6,648 nt of DNA, from the NCBI GenBank assembly GCA_964646035.1, contig CAZYDJ010000134.1:1-6648 (forward strand), written 5' to 3'. The DNA comes from CAYLMM01 sp964646035. Its GTDB lineage: Bacteria; Krumholzibacteriota; Krumholzibacteriia; LZORAL124-64-63. Position numbers and translations under genes: made by a program. Under the pieces are notes generated by a model that saw only the letters and a program-made list of their open reading frames with translations, was not told the DNA's origin and made no database searches. Within the stretch, counting starts at the first letter, position 1. Every line of letters begins with the position of its first letter. Of the stretch, positions 1 through 6,648 are shown piece after piece.

Positions 1-1
1 C

Positions 2-85
2 CGGAACGTCGCGGCGGTGGCGGCCATGGCCTACTCCCTGGCCGAGGACGAAAGCCTGCCGCGGCCGGTGATCGACAAGGAATGA
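2..85 (+). CDS. C-terminal end of an unidentified upstream gene (partial)
   Basis: The frame starting at base 2 is open from the window edge to a TGA at 83-85 and gives 27 residues, beginning RNVAAVAAMAYSLAEDE and ending PRPVIDKE. About 25 of the 27 codons end in G or C, the same strong bias as the downstream genes, which favours this frame as truly coding. The visible part is an alanine-rich, helix-forming stretch followed by a short charged tail. I do not recognise the family. An alanine-rich terminal helix of this kind occurs in small accessory subunits such as sodium-pump decarboxylase gamma chains, but 27 residues cannot support that. It does not resemble the end of the nucleotidyltransferase that often precedes addB in Alphaproteobacteria. 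It lies 145 bases upstream of addB on the same strand; the promoter candidate between them suggests separate transcription. Confidence 0.5.
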   Translation, partial: RNVAAVAAMAYSLAEDESLPRPVIDKE

Positions 86-114
86 GAACCGCCCCGGTCG
101 ATTCCGGAGCGGCC

Positions 115-138
115 CGCCGGTTGCGTTCTTAACCGGCG
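115..138 (+). repeat. Perfect 8-bp inverted repeat with 8-nt loop
   Basis: CGCCGGTT at 115-122 is exactly reverse-complementary to AACCGGCG at 131-138, with GCGTTCTT as the loop. It lies 29 bases after the upstream stop codon, where a terminator could sit, but no T-run follows on either strand, so it is not a canonical intrinsic terminator. The right arm also contains most of the candidate -35 hexamer of the addB promoter (129-134), so it could instead be an operator or a weak transcript hairpin. In DNA this GC-rich, a chance 8-bp match is possible. Confidence 0.45.
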
Positions 139-157
139 AGCCAGGCTGTGCTATCCT
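129..157 (+). promoter_or_regulatory. Candidate sigma70-type promoter for addB-addA, extended -10
   Basis: TTAACC at 129-134 (four of six matches to TTGACA) is separated by 17 bases from TATCCT at 152-157 (four of six matches to TATAAT). A TG at 149-150, one base before the -10, makes an extended -10 (TGCTATCCT). Spacing is optimal, and transcription would begin near 163-165, leaving a leader of about 67 nt before the addB start. This is the only convincing promoter-like arrangement I see between the upstream gene and addB. It is pattern-based only; the -35 overlaps the inverted repeat at 115-138. Confidence 0.45.
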
Positions 158-221
158 GCGCGCGATCCCGCAGCGGTCAACGCGGCCGACACCCATACGT
201 CATCCACATCGACATCGGCAC

Positions 222-225
222 AGGA
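222..225 (+). promoter_or_regulatory. Ribosome binding site of addB
   Basis: AGGA lies five bases before the ATG at 231. It is a modest Shine-Dalgarno match, weaker than the one ahead of addA. It supports the 231 start, since no in-frame ATG, GTG or TTG is found upstream back to about position 111. Confidence 0.6.
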
Positions 226-230
226 TATCC

Positions 231-3200
231 ATGTTCCAGATCGCGATCATTCCACCCGAAGAACCCTTTCTGCGGTACCTGGCCCGCCGGTTGATCGCCG
301 ACGCCGGCTGCGATCCCTGCGGCCTGGCCTCCGATCTGGTCCTGCTGCCTTCGATCAGGGCCTGCGCTTCGTTGCGCCACCTGCTGCTGGAAGAGAGCGG
401 CGAAAACTCCCTGCTGCTGCCGACGGCGCTCACCCCGGGACGATTGCGGCAGGAATTGGCCGCCAGGACGCCGGAAACCGGGCCCGCCGCCGTCCCCGCC
501 GGTTTGCGGGCCTCGGTGCTGGCTCCGGCCCTGGCCAAGCTGCCCTGGCTACGCTCCCATCCCGAATCCGCGACCGGCCTGGCCGAGGAACTCGTCGATC
601 TCTTCGATGAATTGCGGCGTCACGGAATCGACCCCGCCAAACCGGCGGGCGAAGACCAGGACGCCGGCGATCCGCTGGCTCGCGACCTGGACCGCGTGGC
701 CGAAGCCTGGCTGCTCTATCGTGAAATGGTGCCCCGCGACGACATCGACATCGAAGTGGAACTGGTCCGCGCCGCCGCCGCCGGGTGGCCCGACCTGACG
801 ATCGGCAGGCTGGTCGTCGCCGGCTTCGTGACCATGACCCCGACGACCACCGTCCTGTTGCGCGCCGCTGCCGAAAAAGCGGACAAGGCCCTGCTGGTGA
901 TGACCGGAGCCGAGGGAGATGGGCCCCTGTCGCGCCTGTTCACTGCCTCTTTCGGGGATCTCGACGCCGAGACCCATCCCGCGCATCCGGCCGCCCGGAC
1001 GGTCGCGGCGCTGACTCGAGTCGAGACGCCCGAACGCGGCCGGGACAAGCGATCCTATCGCGAGCGCATAGACGGACTGGGAGACATCGCCGGGCTTTTC
1101 GACCAGGCTGGATTCCCGAGGTTGGCGCCGTGCTCCGATCCCGAAAGCGAGAGCCGCGAGATCGCGGCCAAGGTGATCGAGAGGTTGCGGCTGGACCCCC
1201 GTTCCCGGATCGCCGTGGCTTCGCCGGACCGCGGGCTGGCTCGCCGGGTTGCGGCCCAGTTGCGCGACGCCGGACTGACCAACATCGACGATTCCGGCGG
1301 CTCGCCGCTCTCGACCCACGCCGAGGGACGGCTCGCCTGGTTCCTGTTGCGCGCGGCGACCACCGATCTGAACCACGAGGCCCTGCTCGAGGTGCTGACC
1401 CATCCCGACGTCGATTTCGGTCGCCCCCGCGGTGATTTCTCGAGCCAGGTCCTGGGATTCGAGAAACACGTCATGCACGGCGAGATCGCTCCCGGAGGCC
1501 TCGACGGCTATCGCCGCCTCGCCGATCGGAAGATCGAGAAATCGAGAACACCGGAACTGAAACGGGCCGCGCAGAAATCGAGGCAGTTCATCGAGGCCTT
1601 CGCTCCCGCTTTCACCGGCCTGGCCGAACTGGCCGGGCGCAGTCGGATAGCCTGCGCGGATATCGTCGCGGAGTTGCGCCGGGCCTGGAACATCGCCGCG
1701 CCGGAAAAACCCCTCGCCGGGGAAGATGACACGGAATCCGGATCAGCGCAGGGCCTGGTCGAGTTGGCCCGGTTGCTCGATGAGATCGATGCCGCCGCCT
1801 CGGTCCTGCCCGAGATGTCGCTCGCCGATTTCTCTGCGTTGTTGTCCAGATTGATGGCGCGGGTGGAAGTGAGATCCCATCGGCCGGCGTTCCTGCCCGT
1901 GCGGATCACGGGTCTGCTCGAAGCCCGCCTCGAGAACTACGACCTGCTGATCCTCGGCGGCATGAGCGAAGACGTCTTTCCCGGCCGGGAGACGCGCCCG
2001 CTCTTCCTCGGCCAGGCCTGGCGGCGAAAGGCCGGCCTGCGCGATTGGCGCCGGCGGCTCGGCGAGCAGGCCGATCTCTTCCAGCGCCTGCTGCACAACG
2101 GATCGGAAGTGGTGCTGACCTGGCCGCTCGAGAAGGACGGACGCCGGACACTGCCGTCGCCGATGATCAGCCGGCTGACACTGGGGCTGGACACGGAGGA
2201 TCTGCCGCGGATAGCCGCGGGCGCTCCTCTTTATCGCAAGCAGATCCCCGACACGGCGGCTCTCTCGGCCCGCCAGAAAGAATTCATCGCCGAAGGCGCC
2301 GCACCCCGGCTGCACGGCGCCAGACCGGGAATCGAGAAGGTTTCCCATTCCTCGCTGTCCGTATTCCGGGCTTGTCCGTACCGGTTCCTGCTGGAACGGG
2401 GATTCGGCATGCGCGAGGAAGAGGAGATCCTGGACGAGTTGCGGGCCCGCGACGTCGGCCAGACCGCCCATCTGATCATGAAGGATTTTCTCGCGCCCGG
2501 CAGCGAAGGCCGAACGGCTATCGAGAACGGCGACGAACAGGTCGCCGCCGCGACGCTGACTCGTATCGCCCGCGAAAATTTCGGCAGGGAGCACGGCGCC
2601 CTGCCCCAGTTGGCCCTTTGGGAAAAATCCTTCCTGAAACTCGTCGACGACATAGTCGCCAGCGAAATCGAGAGGGCGCCGGCATGGCGTCCGGCGGCGT
2701 TGGAGGCTTCGTTCTGCTTCACCCTGGGCGACCTGCATGCGTGGCTGGATTCACCCGCCGACATCGAATTGGACGGCGCCGAGTCCGCCGTCGAGATGAC
2801 CGGCCGGATCGACCGCATCGACTTGGCTACCGACGGATCCGGCGCCGCCATGGTCATCGACTACAAGACCGGCAAACCGCCGAACCCCAAGGAAGTCGCC
2901 GAACAGCGGGATCTGCAATTGCCGATCTACGCAATCGGAACCTTGATCGGCGCCGGTAAAACTCCGGCCGCTTCCTCGATAGCCGGCGGAGCATATTACG
3001 GCCTCTTCGCCGACGGCGTCGGCTGCGCCAAACCCCAGCTGGCCGACGATTCCGATCTGCACGACCAGGGACGCACCATTCTGGCGACAGCGTTGGCCGC
3101 CGTCCGCTGCGACGGCCCGTTCCCCCTGGTTCCCGACGAATGGGGCGAGGCCGACCCCAAGGCCTGCGCGTATTGCCCGTTCCGCGGCGTCTGCCGCTAC

Positions 3201-3251
3201 GACGAACGGCTGCTCGATCCGGCTTCGGCCGCGGACGGAGGTGGATCATGA
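231..3251 (+). CDS. addB: AddB, nuclease and scaffold subunit of the AddAB double-strand break repair complex
   Basis: AddB pairs with AddA in the cytoplasm to resect double-strand DNA ends for RecA-dependent recombination; its nuclease cuts one of the unwound strands. The 1006 residues fit the usual length of about 1,000 for alphaproteobacterial-type AddB. Residues 1 to about 690 form a helicase-like region: the N-terminal strand IAIIPPEEPFL (4-14) carries no Walker A P-loop, so this half is an ATPase-dead scaffold, in known AddB the site of Chi recognition. A conserved block LILGGMSEDVFPG spans 573-585, followed by SPMISRL (643-649). The C-terminal PD-(D/E)XK nuclease (about 704-995) shows H747, D861 (GRID), D877 and K879 (IDYKTG), and QLPIY (896-900). 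Four cysteines, C715 (FRACPYRF), C979, C982 and C988, have the CX2CX5C spacing of the AddB iron-sulfur staple. The start is set by AGGA five bases upstream and lack of earlier in-frame starts. The stop overlaps addA in ATGA, indicating translational coupling. No frameshift or missing key residue seen. Confidence 0.95.
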   Translation: MFQIAIIPPEEPFLRYLARRLIADAGCDPCGLASDLVLLPSIRACASLRHLLLEESGENSLLLPTALTPGRLRQELAARTPETGPAAVPAGLRASVLAPALAKLPWLRSHPESATGLAEELVDLFDELRRHGIDPAKPAGEDQDAGDPLARDLDRVAEAWLLYREMVPRDDIDIEVELVRAAAAGWPDLTIGRLVVAGFVTMTPTTTVLLRAAAEKADKALLVMTGAEGDGPLSRLFTASFGDLDAETHPAHPAARTVAALTRVETPERGRDKRSYRERIDGLGDIAGLFDQAGFPRLAPCSDPESESREIAAKVIERLRLDPRSRIAVASPDRGLARRVAAQLRDAGLTNIDDSGGSPLSTHAEGRLAWFLLRAATTDLNHEALLEVLTHPDVDFGRPRGDFSSQVLGFEKHVMHGEIAPGGLDGYRRLADRKIEKSRTPELKRAAQKSRQFIEAFAPAFTGLAELAGRSRIACADIVAELRRAWNIAAPEKPLAGEDDTESGSAQGLVELARLLDEIDAAASVLPEMSLADFSALLSRLMARVEVRSHRPAFLPVRITGLLEARLENYDLLILGGMSEDVFPGRETRPLFLGQAWRRKAGLRDWRRRLGEQADLFQRLLHNGSEVVLTWPLEKDGRRTLPSPMISRLTLGLDTEDLPRIAAGAPLYRKQIPDTAALSARQKEFIAEGAAPRLHGARPGIEKVSHSSLSVFRACPYRFLLERGFGMREEEEILDELRARDVGQTAHLIMKDFLAPGSEGRTAIENGDEQVAAATLTRIARENFGREHGALPQLALWEKSFLKLVDDIVASEIERAPAWRPAALEASFCFTLGDLHAWLDSPADIELDGAESAVEMTGRIDRIDLATDGSGAAMVIDYKTGKPPNPKEVAEQRDLQLPIYAIGTLIGAGKTPAASSIAGGAYYGLFADGVGCAKPQLADDSDLHDQGRTILATALAAVRCDGPFPLVPDEWGEADPKACAYCPFRGVCRYDERLLDPASAADGGGS
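3237..3242 (+). promoter_or_regulatory. Ribosome binding site of addA, inside the end of addB
   Basis: GGAGGT, a near-ideal Shine-Dalgarno sequence, lies five bases before the ATG at 3248 and within the last codons of addB. It fixes the addA start. With the ATGA stop-start overlap, it supports translation of addA by both re-initiation and direct entry. Confidence 0.85.
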
Positions 3252-6200
3252 GCCTCGATCCCGGCGCCGCAGCCGCAGCCATACAAAGGAAAGCGTCCCG
3301 GCCCGAGGCTTCGGCGCTCTTGCGGGCTTCGGCCGGTTCGGGCAAGACCAAGGTGCTGGTCGACCGCTTGTTGAAATTGATGATCTCCGGCGCTCCGCTC
3401 AAGAGCGTGGTGGCGATGACGTTCACCCGCAAGGCCGCGGTCGAGATCAAGGCCCGGCTGCTGAAAAGGGTCGCCGGACTGGCCCGCTCCGACGCATCCG
3501 ACCGCGAGGTCGAGCTGACCGGGTTGCTGGGCCGCACTCCGTCCGGATCCGAAAGCAGCCGCGCTTCGACCCTTTTCGAAGAGATCCTCGAGGACGTGGC
3601 CGGACTCCACATCGGCACCATCCACACCTTCTGCCAGATGCTTTTGTCGAGGTTCGCCGACGAGGCCGGGATCGACCCGGGCTTCGGCATCATCGAACGG
3701 ACCGACGATCTCTGGGAGGAGGCCCTCGAACGGCTCGAGCGGGAGGCCGGATCCGACGCCGACCGCACCGAGGGCTACGCCGACATCGGCAGGAATCCGC
3801 CCGGCGCCCGCAAGCGCCTGCATACCGTTCTCGAAGTCAGGATGGAAATCGACCGGTGGCTCGACCGCGTTGCCCGCGAATCGGGACAGGAAGCCCGTCC
3901 GCGCCGGGCCGGCGATCTGTTGCCGCTGCTGCGCGACGACCTGGCCCGCGGCCTCTTCGCCGGAACCGTCATCGCCGGCGCCGAGCCCGAGTTATCCCTG
4001 CTGGCCGCGCCCCTGGCCGCAGCCGCCCGGGAAATGGCGGGCCCCGGCATCGACTCCGTCATCGCGGTCGAAGGAGCGGACGCAACCAACGCCTTCTTGC
4101 GGAATATGGCCAAGATGAGGGCCGAACTGCTCTCGGCGGCGGACCTGTTTTCCAGCCGGCCGGTTTCGGATGTTCTGCCCGATCTGAGCAATATCCTGCT
4201 CACCAAAGATAGAACGATCCGCAAGCCGAGTGGCCGCAACTGCACCAAGGCCGAGAGGCTGGCCGCGTTCAGCGACGCCGCCCTGCCGCTGATCGGCCTG
4301 CTGCGTCTCGCCCGCTTGGTCGGGCTCTATGCGGAAAATGTGACCCTGCTGACCGCCGGCCTGCGGGCGCTGGACATCTTCGCCGAGCTGAAAGTCCGCG
4401 ACCGCTGCCTCGACTTCCACGATCTCGAGCGCCGCGCCTGGGAACTGTTGCAGGATTTCGAGGTCGGGATGTGGGTCGTCTACCGTCTCGACGACAAGCT
4501 CGACCACCTGCTCGTGGACGAATTCCAGGACACCAACCGCAACCAGTGGGACGTAATGAAACCGTTCGTCGACGAGTTCGTCTCGGCGCAGTCTGCCGAC
4601 GGAGTGCCGCGCACGGTCTTCTTCGTCGGCGACGTGAAGCAGTCGATCTACGGCTTCCGCGGCGCCTGTCCCGAGCTCTTCGGCCAGGTTGCCGCCGATC
4701 TGCGCCGGCGCGCCGAAGTGGATCCGCTGACCCTGCCCACCAATTTCCGCAGCCTGCCCGCCGTCGTCGGAGCCGTGGGCGATCTTTTCGAGGCGGATCC
4801 CCTGAGCGGGCTGCTCCCCGACGACGCGGAACGCGATTCGGTACGCCAGATCCCCTGGCGCGAAGACGGCCCGGGAGAAGTCACGGTCCTGCCGCCGGTC
4901 GCCGACGAAAAAGACGGTCCGGACGGCCAAAAGATCTGCGCCGCGATGGCGGTGCGCATCATCAAGAGGATCCTCGCCGAAAAACGGGTCAGCCGCGAGA
5001 AGGGCGGCGACCGTGCGGCGAACTACGGCGACATCCTGATGCTGAGCCGCAACCGCACACATCTCGACGTCTACGTTAAAGCCCTGCGCGAGGCCGGCAT
5101 CCCCTTCGTGCCGCCCGGACGCGGCGCCCTGGCCCGCAGCCGCGAGGTGGCCGATATCAGGCTGCTGCTGCGCTGGCTGATCTTCCCGCAGGACGATCCG
5201 GCGCTGGCCACGGTTCTGAGATCGCCTCTGATGCGGGTCGATGAACGGCGATTGCAGTCGCTGCTGGCCGCGCGGGATGGAACGCTCTGGCGGACATTGG
5301 CCAAAACCGGAGAAAAACCCGGCCGGGCCGCGGAATTGGGACTCGAGCGGGAAACCGGATTGCTGCGCGAATGGCGCAAGCATGTCGGCCGCGAAACAAG
5401 CCATGCCCTGTTGCGCCGGATCTACCGCGATTCGGACGCCCTGGACAGCTACCATCTCGCTCTCGGCGAACAGGCTCGCTACAACCTGCTGCGCCTTCAC
5501 GATCTGGCGCTGACCCACGACATGGGATCGTTCCCGTCGCCGCGCCGCTTCCTCGACGCGATCGAGCAGGCCGCGCTGCGACAGGACGAGGAAGAGGCGT
5601 CGTTGCCCGAATCCGACCGGGGTCGGGTCAGGATGATGACCATCCACGGCGCGAAGGGTCTCGAAGCACCGTTCGTCCTGCTCGTCGACGCGGCTGCGCC
5701 GATGTCGCGCGAGGACCCCGACCGGATCGATCTGGGAGGCGGCGGCGACGGCCCGTTGCTTTTCGGAGTGCGGAAGGAACATCGGGATGTGGACGAAGGA
5801 GACGAGACGGCCGTTTCCCTGGCCGCGGCCGCGGCGGTGACGCGGACTCGGCGCGAGGAGGCCAACCTGCTCTACGTGGCCCTGACCAGAGCCCGCGACG
5901 AGATCTTCGTACTCGGGGCCGAGCCGAACCGCAGCCTCATCAAGCCCAGTTATCTCAAGTGGATCACCGAGGCCCGCGGCGGCTGCGACAAGGTGCCGGG
6001 CTGGCTGGCCGACGCGGCCGGCGATGTCGGCGCCGCGAACCGGCCGCCGGACGAAGCCGAGATCGGCGATACGGTCCGCTACGAATCATGGGAACCGGTC
6101 GGCAATACCGAATCCGTCCGGCTGTGCATCCCTTCGGCCGCTTCGGGGAAATCCGATCTTGACCATGACGGCGCGGCACGGCTCGCGGCCGAGGAAACGG

Positions 6201-6648
6201 CCGGCGCCGAAGCGACGGCAGATGAACGCGAACCGATCCGGGAACCTGCCCGGGAAGCGGCCGACCGCGGGACCCGCATCCATCTCTGGCTGCAACGGGC
6301 GGCCGAGTCGGGCACCATGCCGGCCGGCGACGCAGAAGAGTGGGCGGAAGCTCGCGCCGTCTTCGAGAACCCCGGCCTGGACTGGATCTTCCGGCCTGAA
6401 GCTTCGCGTGGATTCTGCGAAATTCCATTCATCCATCGCAACGTTTCGAGCGACGGCGGCGTAAGTAACGAGCGCATGCTCGGAGTGATCGACCGATTGC
6501 TGGTGACTGACGACGAAGTGATCATCATCGACTACAAATCCAATCGCATCGAACCCGCCGAGACGCCGCGGCTGGTGGAGCATTATCGCCCTCAGCTCGC
6601 GTCCTACCGCGAGGGGATCGCCGGGATCTTCCCCGGACGCGCCGTCAG
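3248..6648 (+). CDS. addA: AddA, helicase-nuclease subunit of the AddAB double-strand break repair complex (3' end cut by window)
   Basis: AddA is the ATP-driven 3'-5' SF1A (UvrD/RecB-like) motor of AddAB and carries a second nuclease; it unwinds and degrades broken ends before RecA loading. The frame is open from ATG 3248 to the window edge: 1,133 codons, no stop. Motifs in order: Q-motif Q13; Walker A ASAGSGKT (27-34, K33); Ia AMTFTRKAAVEIK (56-68); Ib HIGTIHTFC (121-129); LDFHDLE (388-394); Walker B VDEFQDT (423-429, D424/E425); III FFVGDVKQSIYGFRGA (458-473, R471); IV LPTNFRS (496-502); YGDILML (593-599); V MTIHGAKGLE (797-806); VI EEANLLYVALTRAR (870-883, R881). An Ala/Glu/Arg-rich stretch at about 955-1005 resembles a flexible tether. 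The PD-(D/E)XK nuclease follows with H1012 (RGTRIHLWLQ), D1082 (GVIDR), D1095 and K1097 (IIDYKSN), and Q1116/Y1120. The catalytic core is complete; from a typical AddA length of about 1,150-1,200, only a short tail should be missing. It overlaps addB by four bases. Confidence 0.95.
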   Translation, partial: MSLDPGAAAAAIQRKASRPEASALLRASAGSGKTKVLVDRLLKLMISGAPLKSVVAMTFTRKAAVEIKARLLKRVAGLARSDASDREVELTGLLGRTPSGSESSRASTLFEEILEDVAGLHIGTIHTFCQMLLSRFADEAGIDPGFGIIERTDDLWEEALERLEREAGSDADRTEGYADIGRNPPGARKRLHTVLEVRMEIDRWLDRVARESGQEARPRRAGDLLPLLRDDLARGLFAGTVIAGAEPELSLLAAPLAAAAREMAGPGIDSVIAVEGADATNAFLRNMAKMRAELLSAADLFSSRPVSDVLPDLSNILLTKDRTIRKPSGRNCTKAERLAAFSDAALPLIGLLRLARLVGLYAENVTLLTAGLRALDIFAELKVRDRCLDFHDLERRAWELLQDFEVGMWVVYRLDDKLDHLLVDEFQDTNRNQWDVMKPFVDEFVSAQSADGVPRTVFFVGDVKQSIYGFRGACPELFGQVAADLRRRAEVDPLTLPTNFRSLPAVVGAVGDLFEADPLSGLLPDDAERDSVRQIPWREDGPGEVTVLPPVADEKDGPDGQKICAAMAVRIIKRILAEKRVSREKGGDRAANYGDILMLSRNRTHLDVYVKALREAGIPFVPPGRGALARSREVADIRLLLRWLIFPQDDPALATVLRSPLMRVDERRLQSLLAARDGTLWRTLAKTGEKPGRAAELGLERETGLLREWRKHVGRETSHALLRRIYRDSDALDSYHLALGEQARYNLLRLHDLALTHDMGSFPSPRRFLDAIEQAALRQDEEEASLPESDRGRVRMMTIHGAKGLEAPFVLLVDAAAPMSREDPDRIDLGGGGDGPLLFGVRKEHRDVDEGDETAVSLAAAAAVTRTRREEANLLYVALTRARDEIFVLGAEPNRSLIKPSYLKWITEARGGCDKVPGWLADAAGDVGAANRPPDEAEIGDTVRYESWEPVGNTESVRLCIPSAASGKSDLDHDGAARLAAEETAGAEATADEREPIREPAREAADRGTRIHLWLQRAAESGTMPAGDAEEWAEARAVFENPGLDWIFRPEASRGFCEIPFIHRNVSSDGGVSNERMLGVIDRLLVTDDEVIIIDYKSNRIEPAETPRLVEHYRPQLASYREGIAGIFPGRAV

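Noticed and set aside
115..138. Intrinsic terminator for the upstream gene
   Set aside because: The stem is good but no run of T follows on either strand, so it is listed only as an inverted repeat.
223..230. Palindrome GGATATCC just before the addB start
   Set aside because: At eight bases, overlapping the ribosome site, it is readily explained by chance and shows no second copy nearby.
549..2738. Long minus-strand open frames opposite addB (549-1478 and 1743-2738)
   Set aside because: They are compositional shadows of addB: no motif, no plausible ribosome site noted, and the opposite strand encodes a conserved protein over the whole length.
3241..4212. A 323-codon plus-strand frame starting near the addB-addA junction
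   Set aside because: It runs in a different frame from addA across the Walker A, Ia and Ib motifs and gives an Arg/Gly/Pro-rich product typical of a frame-shifted shadow.
3992..5782. A 596-codon open frame on the minus strand opposite addA
   Set aside because: Its translation is rich in Gln, Arg, Gly and His with no recognisable motif, and it lies wholly antisense to the helicase core of addA, which carries every expected motif. Long antisense frames are common in DNA this GC-rich.
1..6648. A novel defence or mobile system in the window
   Set aside because: The only two substantial genes are both confidently AddB and AddA with intact canonical motifs. I saw no extra domain fusion, transposase, terminal repeats, CRISPR repeats or compositional break to suggest anything beyond core DNA repair.

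Overview
This GC-rich window (high G/C at third codon positions throughout) holds a compact two-gene recombination-repair operon. It encodes a complete AddB and an almost complete AddA, the two subunits of the AddAB (RexAB-like) helicase-nuclease that processes double-strand DNA ends. The AddB sequence most resembles the 'alphaproteobacterial-type' AddB family from memory: an N-terminus of the I-P-P-x-x-P-F-L kind, a GG-x-x-E-x-x-x-P block in mid-protein, and about 1,000 residues in length. The addB-then-addA order also fits. However, AddA motif III reads GDVKQSIYGFRGA rather than the GDEKQSIYSFQGA form I associate with Alphaproteobacteria. I therefore call the host only a GC-rich Gram-negative-like bacterium, possibly outside the Alphaproteobacteria; the window does not settle the phylum.

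Layout: positions 2-85 are the last 27 codons of an unidentified upstream gene on the + strand. Positions 86-230 are a short intergenic region with an 8-bp perfect inverted repeat (115-138) and a sigma70-like promoter candidate with an extended -10 (129-157). A Shine-Dalgarno-like AGGA lies just before addB. addB runs from 231 to 3251. addA starts at 3248, overlaps the addB stop in an ATGA junction, has a strong GGAGGT ribosome site, and runs off the right edge at 6648 with 1,133 codons visible. There is no gene-free stretch over 300 bases.

The products should act as one machine. AddA supplies the only ATP-driven SF1A helicase motor visible here, plus a PD-(D/E)XK nuclease at its C-terminus. 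AddB supplies a motor-like but ATPase-dead N-terminal scaffold, a second PD-(D/E)XK nuclease, and a four-cysteine iron-sulfur staple. All active-site and metal-ligand residues I looked for are present, so the complex should have two active nucleases. I found no mobile element, CRISPR array, tRNA or rRNA, and no sign of a new system: this looks like ordinary core DNA-repair territory, with modest points of interest in the promoter region and in lineage-atypical AddA motifs.
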